Source of the DNA: Megalopta genalis | Lineage: Eukaryota > Arthropoda > Insecta > Hymenoptera > Halictidae | Length of the DNA: 64,000 nucleotides | Assembly: GCF_051020955.1 (NCBI RefSeq) | Contig: NW_027476156.1 | Span: 434,001-498,000, forward strand | Direction of reading: 5' to 3' | Shown here: piece by piece, positions 1 to 13,376 of the stretch | Position numbering within the stretch: position 1 is the stretch's first letter | Layout of the letters: every line of letters begins with the position of its first letter | Position numbers and translations under genes: made by a program | Notes under the pieces: model-generated | What the model saw: only the letters and a program-made list of their open reading frames with translations | Database searches by the model: none | Told to the model about the DNA's origin: nothing

Positions 1-1570
1 GGTGATCTTCGAATCCATGTTAATCAAATGGTCCATAGTCAAATACTTGTGATATACATGATTTAGCTTCAACAGCATGCGAAACAAACGAGTTAGCTGT
101 AAATCCATGCGAAACACATGATTTAGCTCCAAATCAATGCGAAGTAGAAGGCATAGCTACAAATCCATGGGAATCAAATGGTTTAGCTTCAAATACTTGT
201 GATATACATGATTTAGTTTCAACAGCATGCGAAACAAACGAGTTAACTTCAAATCCATGCGAAACAAATGATTTAGCTTCAAACCGATGCGAAGTAGAAG
301 GGTTATCTTCGAATCCATGGGAAACAAATGGTTTAGCTTCAAACACTTGTGATATACATGATTTAGCTTCAACAGCATGCGAAACAAACGAGTTAGCTTC
401 AAATCCATGCGAAACACATGATTTAGCTTCAAACCAATGCGAAAAAGAAGGATTATCTTCGAATCCATGCGAAACAAATGGTTTAGCTTCAAACACTTGT
501 GATATACAAGATTTAGCTTCAACAGCATGCGAAACAAACGAGTTAGCTTCAAAAACCATGCAAAACACATGATTTAGCTTCAAATCAATGCGAAGTAGAA
601 GGGTTATCTTTGAATCCATGCGAAACAAATGGTTTAGCTTCAAACACTTGTGATATACATGATTTTGCTTCAACTGCACGCTGAACAAACGAGTTAGCTT
701 CAAATCCATGCGAAACACATGATTTAGCTTCAAATCAATGCGAGGAAGAGGGGTGATCTTCGAATCCATGCTAGTGAAATGGTTCATATTCAAATACTTG
801 TGATATACATGATTTAGCTTCAACAGCATGCGAAACAAACGAGTTAGCTTCAAATCCAAGCGAAACACATGATTTAGCTTCAATTTAATGCGAAGTAGAA
901 GGCTTAGCTTCAAATCCTTGCCAATCAAACGGTTTAGCTTCAAATACTTGTGATATACTTGATTTAGATTCAAGTGCATGCGAAACAAACTAGTTAGCTT
1001 TAAACCCATGCGAAACACATGATTAAACTCCAAATCAATTCGAAGTAGAAGGCTTTGCTTCAAATCCATGCGAAACACATGATTTAGCTTCAAATCAATG
1101 CGAAGAAGAGGGGTGATCTTCGAATCCATGCTAATCAAATGGTACATATTCAAATACTTGTGATATACATGATTTAGCTTCAACAGCATGCGAAACAAAC
1201 TAGTTAGCTTTAAACCAATGCGAAACACATGATTAAACTCCAAATCAATTCGAAGTAGAAGGTTTTGCTTCAAATCCATGCGAAACACATGATTTAGCTT
1301 CAAATCAATGCGAAGAAGAGGGGTGATCTTCGAATCCATGCTAATCAAATAGTACATATTCAAATACTTGTGATATACATGATTTAGCTTCAACTGCATG
1401 CGAAACAAACGAGTTAGCTTCAAATCCATGCGAAACAGATGATATAGCTTCAAATCGATGCGGAGTAGAAGGCTTATCTACGAATCCATGCGAAACAAAT
1501 GGTTTAGCTGCAAATACTTGTGATATACATGATTCAGCATCAACTGCATGCGAAACAAACGAGTTAGATT
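1..1570. repeat. Family I block P, copy 1
   Basis: The block opens with the landmark CCATGTTAATCAAATGG (near 15). It continues through C monomers with the stop-containing variant TGCTAATCAAATGG, B monomers GAAGAAGAGGGG, and seven-monomer units containing AAACTCCAAATCAATTCG. One-base insertion: A monomer with AAAAACCATGCAAAACAC near 550. Positions 1-540 align with 5752-6291. The alignment then resumes after a 151-bp gap, so that 692-1570 aligns with 6292-7170. Positions 290-1140 also align with 7810-8660. It contains a reverse-strand open run of 439 codons (134-1453) that I regard as a by-product of the open repeat frame. Confidence 0.85.
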
Positions 1571-2869
1571 CTAATCCATGCGAAATACATGATTATCTTC
1601 AAATCAATGCGAAGAAGAGGGGTGATCTTCGAATCCATGCTAATCAAATGGTTTAGCTTCAAACACTTGTGATATACATGATTTAGCTTCAACTGCTCGC
1701 GAAACAACGAGTTAGCTTTAAATCCATGCGAAACACATGATTTAACTCCAAATCAATGCGAAGTAGAAGGCTTTGCTTCAAATCCATGCGAAACACATGA
1801 TTGAGCTTCAAATCAATGCGAAGTAGAAGAGCTATCTTCGAATCCATGCGAAACAAATGATTTAGCTTCAAACACTTGTGTTATACATGATTTAGCTTCA
1901 ACTGCATGCGAAACAACGAGTTAGCTTTAAATCCATGCGAAACACATGATTTAGCTCCAAATCAATGCGAAGTAGAAGGCATAGCTTCAAATCCATGGGA
2001 ATAAAATGGTTTATCTTCAAATACTTGTGGTATGCATGACTTATCTTCAACTGCATGCGAAACAAACGAGTTAGCTTCAAATCCATGCGAAACACATGAT
2101 TGAGCTCCAAATCAATGCGAAGTAGAAGGCATAGCTTCAAATCCATGGGAAACAAATGGTTTAGATTCACATACTTGTGATATACATGATTTAGCTTCAA
2201 CAACATGCGAAACAAACGTGTAAGCTTCAAATCCATGCGAAACACATGATTTAGCTTCAATTTAAAGCGAAGTAGAAGGCTTAGCTTCAAATCCATGCCA
2301 ATCAAACGGTTTAGCTTCAAATACTTGTGATATACATGGTTCAGCTTCAAGTGCATGCGAAATAAACGAGTTAGCTTCAAATCCATGCGAAAAACATGAT
2401 TTAGGTCCAAATCAATGCGAAGCAGAAGGCTGATGTTCGAATCCATGCGAAACAAAGGTTTAGCTTCAAATACTTGTGATATACTTGATTTATATTCAAG
2501 TGCATGCGAAACAAACGAGATAGCTTCAAATCCATGCGAGACATAAGATTTAACATCAAATCAATGCGAAGTAGAAGGCATAGCTTCAAATGCATGGGAA
2601 TAAAATGGTTTAGCTTCAAATACTTGCGATATACATGATTTAGCTTCAACTGCATGCGAAACAACGAGTTAGCTTTAAATCCATGCGAGAAACATATGAT
2701 TTAACATCAAATCAATGCGAAGCAGAAGGCTGATGTTCGAATCCATGCGAAACAAATGGTTTAGCTTCAAATACTTGTGATATACATGATTTAGCTTCAA
2801 CTGCATGCGAAACAAACGAGTTAGCTTCAAATCCTTGCGAAACACATGATTATCTTCAAATCAATGCGA
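1571..2869. repeat. Family I block Q, copy 1
   Basis: This stretch is marked by the copied one-base deletion GAAACAACGAG (expected GAAACAAACGAG) followed by TTAGCTTTAAATCC, seen near 1711, 1911 and 2660. A second copied deletion, GAAACAAAGGTTTAGC, is near 2450. Positions 1870-2670 align with 8971-9771 at a spacing of 7101 bp. The indels put successive sections in different frames, so no frame stays open across the block. Confidence 0.82.
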
Positions 2870-3720
2870 AGAAGAGTGGTGATCTTCGAATCCATGTTAA
2901 TCAAATGGTCCATATTCAAATACTTGTGATATACATGATTTAGCTTCAACAGCATGCGAAACAAACGAGTTAGCTGTAAATCCATGCGAAACACATGATT
3001 TAGCTCCAAATCAAATCGAAGTAGAAGGCATAGCTACAAATCCATGGGAATCAAATGGTTTAGCTTCAAATACTTGTGATATACATGATTTAGTTTCAAC
3101 AGCATGCGAAACAAACGAGTTAGCTTCAAATCCATGCGAAACACATGATTAAACTCCAAATCAATTCGAAGTAGAAGGCTTTGCTTCAAATCCATGCGAA
3201 ACACATGATTTAGCTTCAAATCAATGCGAAGAAGAGGGGTGATCTTCGAATCCATGCTAATCAAATGGTACATATTCAAATACTTGTGATATACATGATT
3301 TAGCTTCAACAGCATGCGAAACAAACTAGTTAGCTTTAAACCAATGCGAAACAAATGATTAAACTCCAAATCAATTCGAAGTAGAAGGTTTTGCTTCAAA
3401 TCCATGCGAAACACATGATTTAGCTTCAAATCAATGCGAAGAAGAGGGGTGATCTTCGAATCCATGCTAATCAAATGGTACATATTCAAATACTTGTGAT
3501 ATACATGATTTAGCTTCAACTGCATGCGAAACAAACGAGTTAGCTTCAAATCCATGCGAAACAGATGATATAGCTTCAAATCGATGCGGAGTAGAAGGCT
3601 TATCTACGAATCCATGCGAAACAAATGGTTTAGCTGCAAATACTTGTGATATACATGATTCAGCATCAACTGCATGCGAAACAAACGAGTTAGCTACTAA
3701 TCCATGCGAAATACATGATT
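2870..3720. repeat. Family I block P, copy 2 (internally deleted)
   Basis: The block-P landmark recurs near 2892, 2,877 bp after the first. From about 3120 the sequence jumps directly to the seven-monomer section equivalent to about 1000 in copy 1, so roughly 0.87 kb of block P is missing. After about 3600 it follows C monomers with ATCTACGAATCC and a D monomer GATTCAGCATCAACTGC, as in 7080-7160 and 21020-21100. Confidence 0.8.
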
Positions 3721-5744
3721 TAGCTTCAAATCAATGCGAAGAAGAAGGATTATCTTCGAATCCATGCAAAACAAATGGTTTAGCTTCAAACAAATTGTGA
3801 TATACATGATTTAGCTTCAAGTGCATGCGAAATAACCGAGTTAGCTTCAAATCCATGCGCAACACATGATTTAGCTTCAAATCAATGCGAAGTAGAAGGG
3901 TTATCTTTGAATCCATGCGAAACACATGGTTTAGCTTCAAACACTTGTGTTATACATGATTTAGCTTCAACTGCATGCGAAACAACGAGTTAGCTTTAAA
4001 TCCATGCGAAACATATGATTTAACTCCAAATCAATGCGAAGTAGAAGGCATAGCTTCAAATCCATGGGAAACAAATGGTTTAGCTTCAAACACTTGTGAT
4101 ATACATGATTTAGCTTCAACTGCATGCGAAACAACGATTTAGCTTTAAATCCATGCGAAACACATGATTTAACTCCAAATCTATGCGAAGTAGAAGGCTT
4201 TGCTTCAAATCCATGCGAAAAACATGATTTAGCTTCAAATCAATGCAAGGTAGAAGGGTTATCTTCGAATTCATGCGAAACAAATGATTTAGCTTCAAAC
4301 ACTTGTGATATACATGATTTAGCTTCAACAGCATGCGAAACAAACGAGTTAGCTTCAAATCCATGCGAAATACATGATTTAGCTTCAAATCAATGCGAAG
4401 TAGAAGGGTTATCTTTGAATCCATGCGAAACAAATGGTTTAGCTTCAAACACTAGTGTTATACATGATTTAGCTTCAACTGCATGCGAAACAACGAGTTA
4501 GCTTTAAATCCATGCGAAACATATGATTTAACTCCAAATCAATGCGAAGTAGAAGGCATAGCTTCAAATCCATGGGAAACAAATGGTTTAGATTCACATA
4601 CTTGTGATATACATGATTTAGCTTCAACAGCATGCGAAACAAACGTGTTAGCTTCAAATCCATGCGAAACACATGATTTAGCTTCAATTTAATGCGAAGT
4701 AGAAGGCTTAGCTTCAAATCCATGCCAATCAAATGGTTTAGCTTCTAATACTTGTGATATACGTGGTTCAGCTTCAAGTGCATGCGAAATAAACGAGTTA
4801 GCTTCAAATCCATGCGAAACACATGATTTAGGTCCAAATCAATGCGAAGCAGAAGGCTGTTGTTCGAATCCATGCGAAACAAAGGTTTAGCTTCAAACAC
4901 CTGTGATATACATGATTTAGCTTCAACTGCATGCGAAACAAACGAGTTAGCTTCAAATCCATGCGATACACATGATTTAGCTTCAAATCAAAGCGAAGTA
5001 GAAGGCATAGCTTCAAATCCATGGGAAACAAATGCTTTAGATTCACATACTTGTGATATACATGATTTAGCGTCAACAACATGCGAAACAAACGTGTAAG
5101 CTTCAAATCCATGCGAAACACATGATTTAGCTTCAATTTAAAGCGAAGTAGAAGGCTTAGCTTCAAATCCATGCCAATCAAACGGTTTAGCTTCAAATAC
5201 TTGTGATATACATGGTTCAGCTTCAAGTGCATGCGAAATAAACGAGTTAGCTTCAAATCCATGCGAAAAACATGATTTAGGTCCAAATCAATGCGAAGCA
5301 GAAGGCTGATGTTCGAATCCATGCGAAACAAAGGTTTAGCTTCAAATACTTGTGATATACTTGATTTATATTCAAGTGCATGCGAAACAAACGAGATAGC
5401 TTCAAATCCATGCGAGACATATGATTTAACATCAAATCAATGCGAAGTAGAAGGCATAGCTTCAAATGCATGGGAATAAAATGGTTTAGCTTCAAATACT
5501 TGCGATATACATGATTTAGCTTCAACTGCATGCGAAACAACGAGTTAGCTTTAAATCCATGCGAAACATATGATTTAACATCAAATCAATGCGAAGCAGA
5601 AGGCTGATGTTCGAATCCATGCGAAACAAATGGTTTAGCTTCAAATACTTGTGATATACATGATTTAGCTTCAACTGCATGCGAAACAAACGAGTTAGCT
5701 TCAAATCCTTGCGAAACACATGATTATCTTCAAATCTATGCGAA
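3721..5744. repeat. Family I block Q, copy 2
   Basis: This section starts with a C monomer having CCATGCAAAACAAATGG and a D monomer with a one-base insertion (CAAACAAATTGTGATATAC, near 3785). That marker recurs near 13850, 21200, 22970 and 28370. GAAACAACGAG deletions are near 3979, 4129, 4490 and 5535. Positions 4298-4994 align with 9869-10565 at 5571 bp. Positions 5200-5925 align with 11998-12723 at 6798 bp, a duplication that runs across the Q/P boundary. Confidence 0.8.
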
Positions 5745-7163
5745 GAAGAGTGGTGATCTTCGAATCCATGTTAATCAAATGGTCCATATTCAAATACTTG
5801 TGATATACATGATTTAGCTTCAACAGCATGCGAAACAAACGAGTTAGCTGTAAATCCATGCGAAACACATGATTTAGCTCCAAATCAATGCGAAGTAGAA
5901 GGCATAGCTACAAATCCATGGGAATCAAATGGTTTAGCTTCAAATACTTGTGATATACATGATTTAGTTTCAACAGCATGCGAAACAAACGAGTTAGCTT
6001 CAAATCCATGCGAAACAAATGATTTAGCTTCAAACCGATGCGAAGTAGAAGGGTTATCTTCGAATCCATGGGAAACAAATGGTTTAGCTTCAAACACTTG
6101 TGATATACATGATTTAGCTTCAACAGCATGCGAAACAAACGAGTTAGCTTCAAATCCATGCGAAACACATGATTTAGCTTCAAACCAATGCGAAAAAGAA
6201 GGATTATCTTCGAATCCATGCGAAACAAATGGTTTAGCTTCAAACACTTGTGATATACAAGATTTAGCTTCAACAGCATGCGAAACAAACGAGTTAGCTT
6301 CAAATCCATGCGAAACACATGATTTAGCTTCAAATCAATGCGATGAAGAGGGGTGATCTTCGAATCCATGCTAATCAAATGGTTCATATTCAAATACTTG
6401 TGATATACATGATTTAGCTTCAACAGCATGCGAAACAAACGAGTTAGCTTCAAATCCAAGCGAAACACATGATTTAGCTTCAATTTAATGCGAAGTAGGA
6501 GGCTTAGCTTCAAATCCTTGCCAATCAAACGGTTTAGCTTCAAATACTTGTGATATACTTGATTTAGATTCAAGTGCATGCGAAACAAACTAGTTAGCTT
6601 TAAACCCATGCGAAACACATGATTAAACTCCAAATCAATTCGAAGTAGAAGGCTTTGCTTCAAATCCATGCGAAACACATGATTTAGCTTCAAATCAATG
6701 CGAAGAAGAGGGGTGATCTTCGAATACATGCTAATCAAATGGTACATATTCAAATACTTGTGATATACATGATTTAGCTTCAACAGCATGCGAAACAAAC
6801 TAGTTAGCTTTAAACCAATGCGAAACAAATGATTAAACTCCAAATCAATTCGAAGTAGAAAGTTTTGCTTCAAATCCATGCGAAACACATGATTTAGCTT
6901 CAAATCAATGCGAAGAAGAGGGGTGATCTTCGAATCCATGCTAATCAAATGGTACATATTCAAATACTTGTGATATACATGATTTAGCTTCAACTGCATG
7001 CGAAACAAACGAGTTAGCTTCAAATCCATGCGAAACAGATGATATAGCTTCAAATCGATGCGGAGTAGAAGGCTTATCTACGAATCCATGCGAAACAAAT
7101 GGTTTAGCTGCAAATACTTGTGATATACATGATTCAGCATCAACTGCATGCGAAACAAACGAG
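5745..7163. repeat. Family I block P, copy 3
   Basis: The landmark is near 5766. The first 540 bp align with copy 1 at an offset of 5751, and the rest at an offset of 5600 after loss of one five-monomer unit plus one inserted base (151 bp). This is the signature expected of unequal exchange in HOR register. It ends where the clean HOR run at 7164 begins. Confidence 0.85.
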
Positions 7164-7913
7164 TTAGCTACTAATCCATGCGAAATACATGATTTAGCTT
7201 CAAATCAATGCGAAGTAGAAGGCTTATCTTCGAATCCATGCGAAACAAATGGATTAGCTTCTTATACTTGTGATATACATGATTTAGCTTCAACAGCATG
7301 CGAAATAAACGAGTTAGATTCAAATCCATGCGAAACACATGATTTAACTTCAAATCAATGCGAAGTAGAAGGCTTATCTTCGTATCCATGCGAAACAAAT
7401 GGTTTAGCTGCAAATACTTGTAATATACATGATTTAGCTTCAACTGCATGCGAAACAAACGAGTTAGCTTAAAATCCATGCGGAACACATGATTTAGCTT
7501 CAAATCAATGCGAAGTAGGAGGCTTATCTTCGATCCCATGCGATACAAATGGTTTAGCTTCAAATACTTGTGATATACATGATTTAGCTTCAACAGCATG
7601 CGAAACAAACGAGCTAGCTTCAAATCCATGCGAAACACATGATTTAGGATCAAATCAATGCGAAGTAGAAGGCTTATCTTCGAATCCATGCGAAACAAAT
7701 GGTTTAGCTTCAAATACTTGTGATATACATGATTTAGCTTCAACTGCATGCGAAACAAACGAGTTAGCTTATAATCCATGCGAAACACATGATTTAGCTT
7801 CAAATCAATGCGAAGTAGAAGGGTTATCTTCGAATCCATTGGAAACAAATGGTTTAGCTTCAAACACTTGTGATATACATGATTTAGCTTCAACAGCATG
7901 CGAAACAAACGAG
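7164..7913 (+). repeat. Reference stretch: five consecutive clean 150-bp HOR units
   Basis: Five units in exact A-B-C-D-E order start at 7164, 7314, 7464, 7614 and 7764, with no indels and only scattered substitutions. It is the clearest example of the basic architecture in family I. B monomers end in GAAGTAGAAGG or a near variant, C monomers have TCTTCGAATC, D monomers have ACTTGTGATATAC, and E monomers have GCATGCGAAACAAACGAG. It is a suitable consensus seed because its neighbours carry copied indels. A one-base deletion near 8010 (TTAGCTCAAAC) ends the clean register. Confidence 0.93.
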
Positions 7914-8660
7914 TTAGCTTCAAATCCATGCGAAACACATGATTTAGCTTCAAAACAATGCGAAAAAGAAGGATTATCTTCGAATCCATGCGAAACAAAT
8001 GGTTTAGCTCAAACACTTGTGATATACAAGATTTACCTTCAACAGCATGCGAAACAAACGAGTTAGCTTCAAAAACCATGCAAAACACATGATTTAGCTT
8101 CAAATCAATGCGAAGTAGAAGGGTTATCTTTGAATCCATGCGAAACAAATGGTTTAGCTTCAAACACTTGTGATATACATGATTTTGCTTCAACTGCACG
8201 CTGAACAAACGAGTTAGCTTCAAATCCATGCGAAACACATGATTTAGCTTCAAATCAATGCGAGGAAGAGGGGTGATCTTCGAATCCATGCTAGTGAAAT
8301 GGTTCATATTCAAATACTTGTGATATACATGATTTAGCTTCAACAGCATGCGAAACAAACGAGTTAGCTTCAAATCCAAGCGAAACACATGATTTAGCTT
8401 CAATTTAATGCGAAGTAGGAGGCTTAGCTTCAAATCCTTGCCAATCAAACGGTTTAGCTTCAAATACTTGTGATATACTTGATTTAGATTCAAGTGCATG
8501 CGAAACAAACTAGTTAGCTTTAAACCCATGCGAAACACATGATTAAACTCCAAATCAATTCGAAGTAGAAGGCTTTGCTTCAAATCCATGCGAAACACAT
8601 GATTTAGCTTCAAATCAATGCGAAGAAGAGGGGTGATCTTCGAATCCATGCTAATCAAAT
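7810..8660. repeat. Duplicate of family I block P interior
   Basis: It aligns with 290-1140 at a spacing of 7520-7521 bp, including the copied insertion AAAAACCATGCAAAACAC and the odd E monomer TGCACGCTGAACAAACGAG. One difference is GAAGTAGGAGG here against GAAGTAGAAGG near 890. A private one-base deletion (TTAGCTCAAAC) lies near 8010. The copy lacks the block-P landmark, so the duplicated segment began inside the block. Confidence 0.82.
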
Positions 8661-11600
8661 GGTTTAGCTTCAAACACTTGTGATATACATGATTTAGCTT
8701 CAACTGCTTGCGAAACAACGAGTTAGCTTTAAATCCATGCGAAACACATGATTTAGCTTCAAATCAATGCGAAGTAGAAGAGCTATCTTCGAATCCATGC
8801 GAAACAAATGATTTAGCTTCAAACACTTGTGATATACATGATTTAGCTTCAACTGCATGCGAAACAAACGAGTTAGCTTCAAATCCATGCGCAACACATG
8901 ATTTAGCTTCAAATCAATGCGAAGTAGAAGGGTTATCTTTGAATCCATGCGAAACAAATGGTTTAGCATCAAACACTTGTGTTATACATGATTTAGCTTC
9001 AACTGCATGCGAAACAACGAGTTAGCTTTAAATCCATGCGAAACACATGATTTAGCTCCAAATCAATGCGAAGTAGAAGGCATAGCTTCAAATCCATGGG
9101 AATAAAATGGTTTATCTTCAAATACTTGTGGTATGCATGACTTATCTTCAACTGCATGCGAAACAAACGAGTTAGCTTCAAATCCATGCGAAACACATGA
9201 TTTAGCTCCAAATCAATGCGAAGTAGAAGGCATAGCTTCAAATCCATGGGAAACAAATGGTTTAGATTCACATACTTGTGATATACATGATTTAGCTTCA
9301 ACAACATGCGAAACAAACGTGTAAGCTTCAAATCCATGCGAAACACATGATTTAGCTTCAATTTAAAGCGAAGTAGAAGGCTTAGCTTCAAATCCATGCC
9401 AATCAAACGGTTTAGCTTCAAATACTTGTGATATACATGGTTCAGCTTCAAGTGCATGCGAAATAAACGAGTTAGCTTCAAATCCATGCGAAAAACATGA
9501 TTTAGGTCCAAATCAATGCGAAGCAGAAGGCTGATGTTCGAATCCATGCGAAACAAAGGTTTAGCTTCAAATACTTGTGATATACTTGATTTATATTCAA
9601 GTGCATGCGAAACAAACGAGATAGCTTCAAATCCATGCGAGACATATGATTTAACATCAAATCAATGCGAAGTAGAAGGCATAGCTTCAAATGGATGGGA
9701 ATAAAATGGTTTAGCTTCAAATACTTGCGATATACATGATTTAGCTTCAACTGCATGCGAAACAACGAGTTAGCTTTAAATCCATGCGAAACATATGATT
9801 TAACATCAAATCAATGCGAAGCAGAAGGCTGATGTTCGAATCCATGCGAAACAAATGGTTTAGCTTCAAATACTTGTGATATACATGATTTAGCTTCAAC
9901 AGCATGCGAAACAAACGAGTTAGCTTCAAATCCATGCGAAATACATGATTTAGCTTCAAATCAATGCGAAGTAGAAGGGTTATCTTTGAATCCATGCGAA
10001 ACAAATGGTTTAGCTTCAAACACTAGTGTTATACATGATTTAGCTTCAACTGCATGCGAAACAACGAGTTAGCTTTAAATCCATGCGAAACATATGATTT
10101 AACTCCAAATCAATGCGAAGTAGAAGGCATAGCTTCAAATCCATGGGAAACAAATGGTTTAGATTCACATACTTGTGATATACATGATTTAGCTTCAACA
10201 GCATGCGAAACAAACGTGTTAGCTTCAAATCCATGCAAAACACATGATTTAGCTTCAATTTAATGCGAAGTAGAAGGCTTAGCTTCAAATCCATGCCAAT
10301 CAAATGGTTTAGCTTCTAATACTTGTGATATACATGGTTCAGCTTCAAGTGCATGCGAAATAAACGAGTTAGCTTCAAATCCATGCGAAACACATGATTT
10401 AGGTCCAAATCAATGCGAAGCAGAAGGCTGTTGTTCGAATCCATGCGAAACAAAGGTTTAGCTTCAAACACCTGCGATATACATGATTTAGCTTCAACTG
10501 CATGCGAAACAAACGAGTTAGCTTCAAATCCATGCGATACACATGATTTAGCTTCAAATCAAAGCGAATTAGTAGGGTTATCTACGATTTCTTGCGAAAG
10601 AAATGGTTTAGCATCAAATACCAGTGATATACATGATTTAGCTTCTACTGCATGCGAAAAAATCGAGTTAGCTTCAAATCCAAGCGAAACACGTGATTTA
10701 GACTCAAATCAATGCGAAGTAGTAGGTTTTGCTTCAAATCCATGCGAAACACATGATTTAGCTTCAAATCAATGCGAAGAAGAGGGGTGATCTTCGAATC
10801 CATGCTAATCAAATGGTACATATTCAAATACTTGTGATATACATGATTTAGCTTCAACAGCATGCGAAACAAACTAGTTAGCTTTAAACCAATGCGAAAC
10901 ACATGATTAAACTCCAAATCAATTCGAAGTAGAAGGTTTTGCTTCAAATCCATGCGAAACACATGATTTAGCTTCAAACCAGTGCGAAGAAGAGGGGTGA
11001 TCTTCGAATCCATGCTAATCAAATGGTACATATTCAAATACTTGTGATATACATGATTTAGCTTCAACTGCATGCGAAACAAACGAGTTAGCTTCAAATC
11101 CATGCGAAACAGATGATATAGCTTCAAATCGATGCGGAGTAGAAGGCTTATCTACGAATCCATGCGAAACAAATGGTTTAGCTGCAAATACTTGTGATAT
11201 ACATGATTCAGCATCAACTGCATGCGAAACAAACGAGTTAGCTTCTAATCCATGCGAAATACATGATTATCTTCAAATCAATGCGAAGAAGAGGGGTGAT
11301 CTTCGAATCCATGCTAATCAAATGGTTTAGCTTCAAACACTTGTGATATACATGATTTAGCTTCAACTGCTTGCGAAACAACGAGTTAGCTTTAAATCCA
11401 TGCGAAACACATGATTTAACTCCAAATCAATGCGAAGTAGAAGGCTTTGCTTCAAATCCATGCGAAACACATGATTTAGCTCCAAATCAATGCGAAGTAG
11501 AAGAGCTATCTTCGAAACCATGCGAAACAAATGATTTAGCTTCAAACACTTGTGATATACATGATTTAGCTTCAACTGCATGCGAAACAAACGAGTTAGC

Positions 11601-12540
11601 TTCAAATCCATGCGCAACACATGATTTAGCTTCAAATCAATGCGAAGTAGAAGGGTTATCTTTGAATCCATGCGAAACAAATGGTTTAGCATCAAACACT
11701 TGTGTTATACATGATTTAGCTTCAACTGCATGCGAAACAACGAGTTAGCTTTAAATCCATGCGAAACACATGATTTAGCTCCAAATCAATGCGAAGTAGA
11801 AGGCATAGCTTCAAATCCATGGGAATAAAATGGTTTATCTTCAAATACTTGTGGTATGCATGACTTATCTTCAACTGCATGCGAAACAAACGAGTTAGCT
11901 TCAAATCCATGCGCAACACATGATTTAGCTTCAAATCAATGCGAAGTAGAAGGGTTATCTTTGAATCCATGCGAAACAAATGGTTTAGCTTCAAATACTT
12001 GTGATATACATGGTTCAGCTTCAAGTGCATGCGAAATAAACGAGTTAGCTTCAAATCCATGCGAAAAACATGATTTAGGTCCAAATCAATGCGAAGCAGA
12101 AGGCTGATGTTCGAATCCATGCGAAACAAAGGTTTAGCTTCAAATACTTGTGATATACTTGATTTATATTCAAGTGCATGCGAAACAAACGAGATAGCTT
12201 CAAATCCATGCGAGACATATGATTTAACATCAAATCAATGCGAAGTAGAAGGCATAGCTTCAAATGCATGGGAATAAAATGGTTTAGCTTCAAATACTTG
12301 CGATATACATGATTTAGCTTCAACTGCATGCGAAACAACGAGTTAGCTTTAAATCCATGCGAAACATATGATTTAACATCAAATCAATGCGAAGCAGAAG
12401 GCTGATGTTCGAATCCATGCGAAACAAATGGTTTAGCTTCAAATACTTGTGATATACATGATTTAGCTTCAACTGCATGCGAAACAAACGAGTTAGCTTC
12501 AAATCCTTGCGAAACACATGATTATCTTCAAATCAATGCG
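8661..12540. repeat. Family I block Q mosaic, copies 3 and 4
   Basis: A patchwork of block-Q segments. Positions 8971-9771 match 1870-2670, 9869-10565 match 4298-4994, and 11998-12723 match both 5200-5925 and a copy 6,090 bp downstream around 18.1-18.8 kb. A short piece at about 10566-10720 (GAATTAGTAGGGTTATC, then CACGTGATTTAGACTC) belongs to family II, and the following 10730-11300 returns to block-P-like sequence. GAAACAACGAG deletions are near 8713, 9012, 9760, 10060, 11376, 11740 and 12335. Confidence 0.78.
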
Positions 12541-13376
12541 AAGAAGAGTGGTGATCTTCGAATCCATGTTAATCAAATGGTCCATATTCAAATACTTGTG
12601 ATATACATGATTTAGCTTCAACAGCATGCGAAACAAACGAGTTAGCTGTAAATCCATGCGAAACACATGATTTAGCTCCAAATCAATGCGAAGTAGAAGG
12701 CATAGCTACAAATCCATGGGAATCAAATGGTTTAGCTTCAAACACTTGTGATATACATGATTTAGCTTCAACAGCATGCGAAACAAACGAGTTAGCTTCA
12801 AATCCATGCGAAACACATGATTTAGCTTCAAACCAATGCGAAAAAGAAGGATTATCTTCGAATCCATGCGAAACAAATGGTTTAGCTTCAAACACTTGTG
12901 ATATACAAGATTTAGCTTCAACAGCATGCGAAACAAACGAGTTAGCTTCAAAAACCATGCAAAACACATGATTTAGCTTCAAATCAATGCGAAGTAGAAG
13001 GGTTATCTTTGAATCCATGCGAAACAAATGGTTTAGCTTCAAACACTTGTGATATACATGATTTTGCTTCAACTGCACGCTGAACAAACGAGTTAGCTTC
13101 AAATCCATGCGAAACACATGATTTAGCTTCAAATCAATGCGAAGAAGAGGGGTGATCTTCGAATCCATGCTAATCAAATGGTTCATATTCAAATACTTGT
13201 GATATACATGATTTAGCTTCAACAGCATGCGAAACAAACGAGTTAGCTTCAAATCCAAGCGAAACACATGATTTAGCTTCAATTTAATGCGAAGTAGGAG
13301 GCTTAGCTTCAAATCCTTGCCAATCAAACGGTTTAGCTTCAAATACTTGTGATATACTTGATTTAGATTCAAGTGC
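12541..13376. repeat. Family I block P, copy 4
   Basis: The landmark is near 12564. Shortly after 12720 it skips one five-monomer unit relative to copy 1, then carries the AAAAACCATGCAAAACAC insertion near 12955 and the TGCACGCTGAACAAAC E monomer near 13075. The right edge is the junction with the family II super-repeat fragment. Confidence 0.78.

Noticed and set aside
134..1453. Protein-coding gene of 439 codons on the reverse strand (and its near-copy at 19674-20993)
   Set aside because: The run begins and ends at indels inside the satellite and switches from the LKLNH frame to the FEAKS frame part way. It consists only of repeat decapeptides. Other block-P copies have different lengths and breaks.
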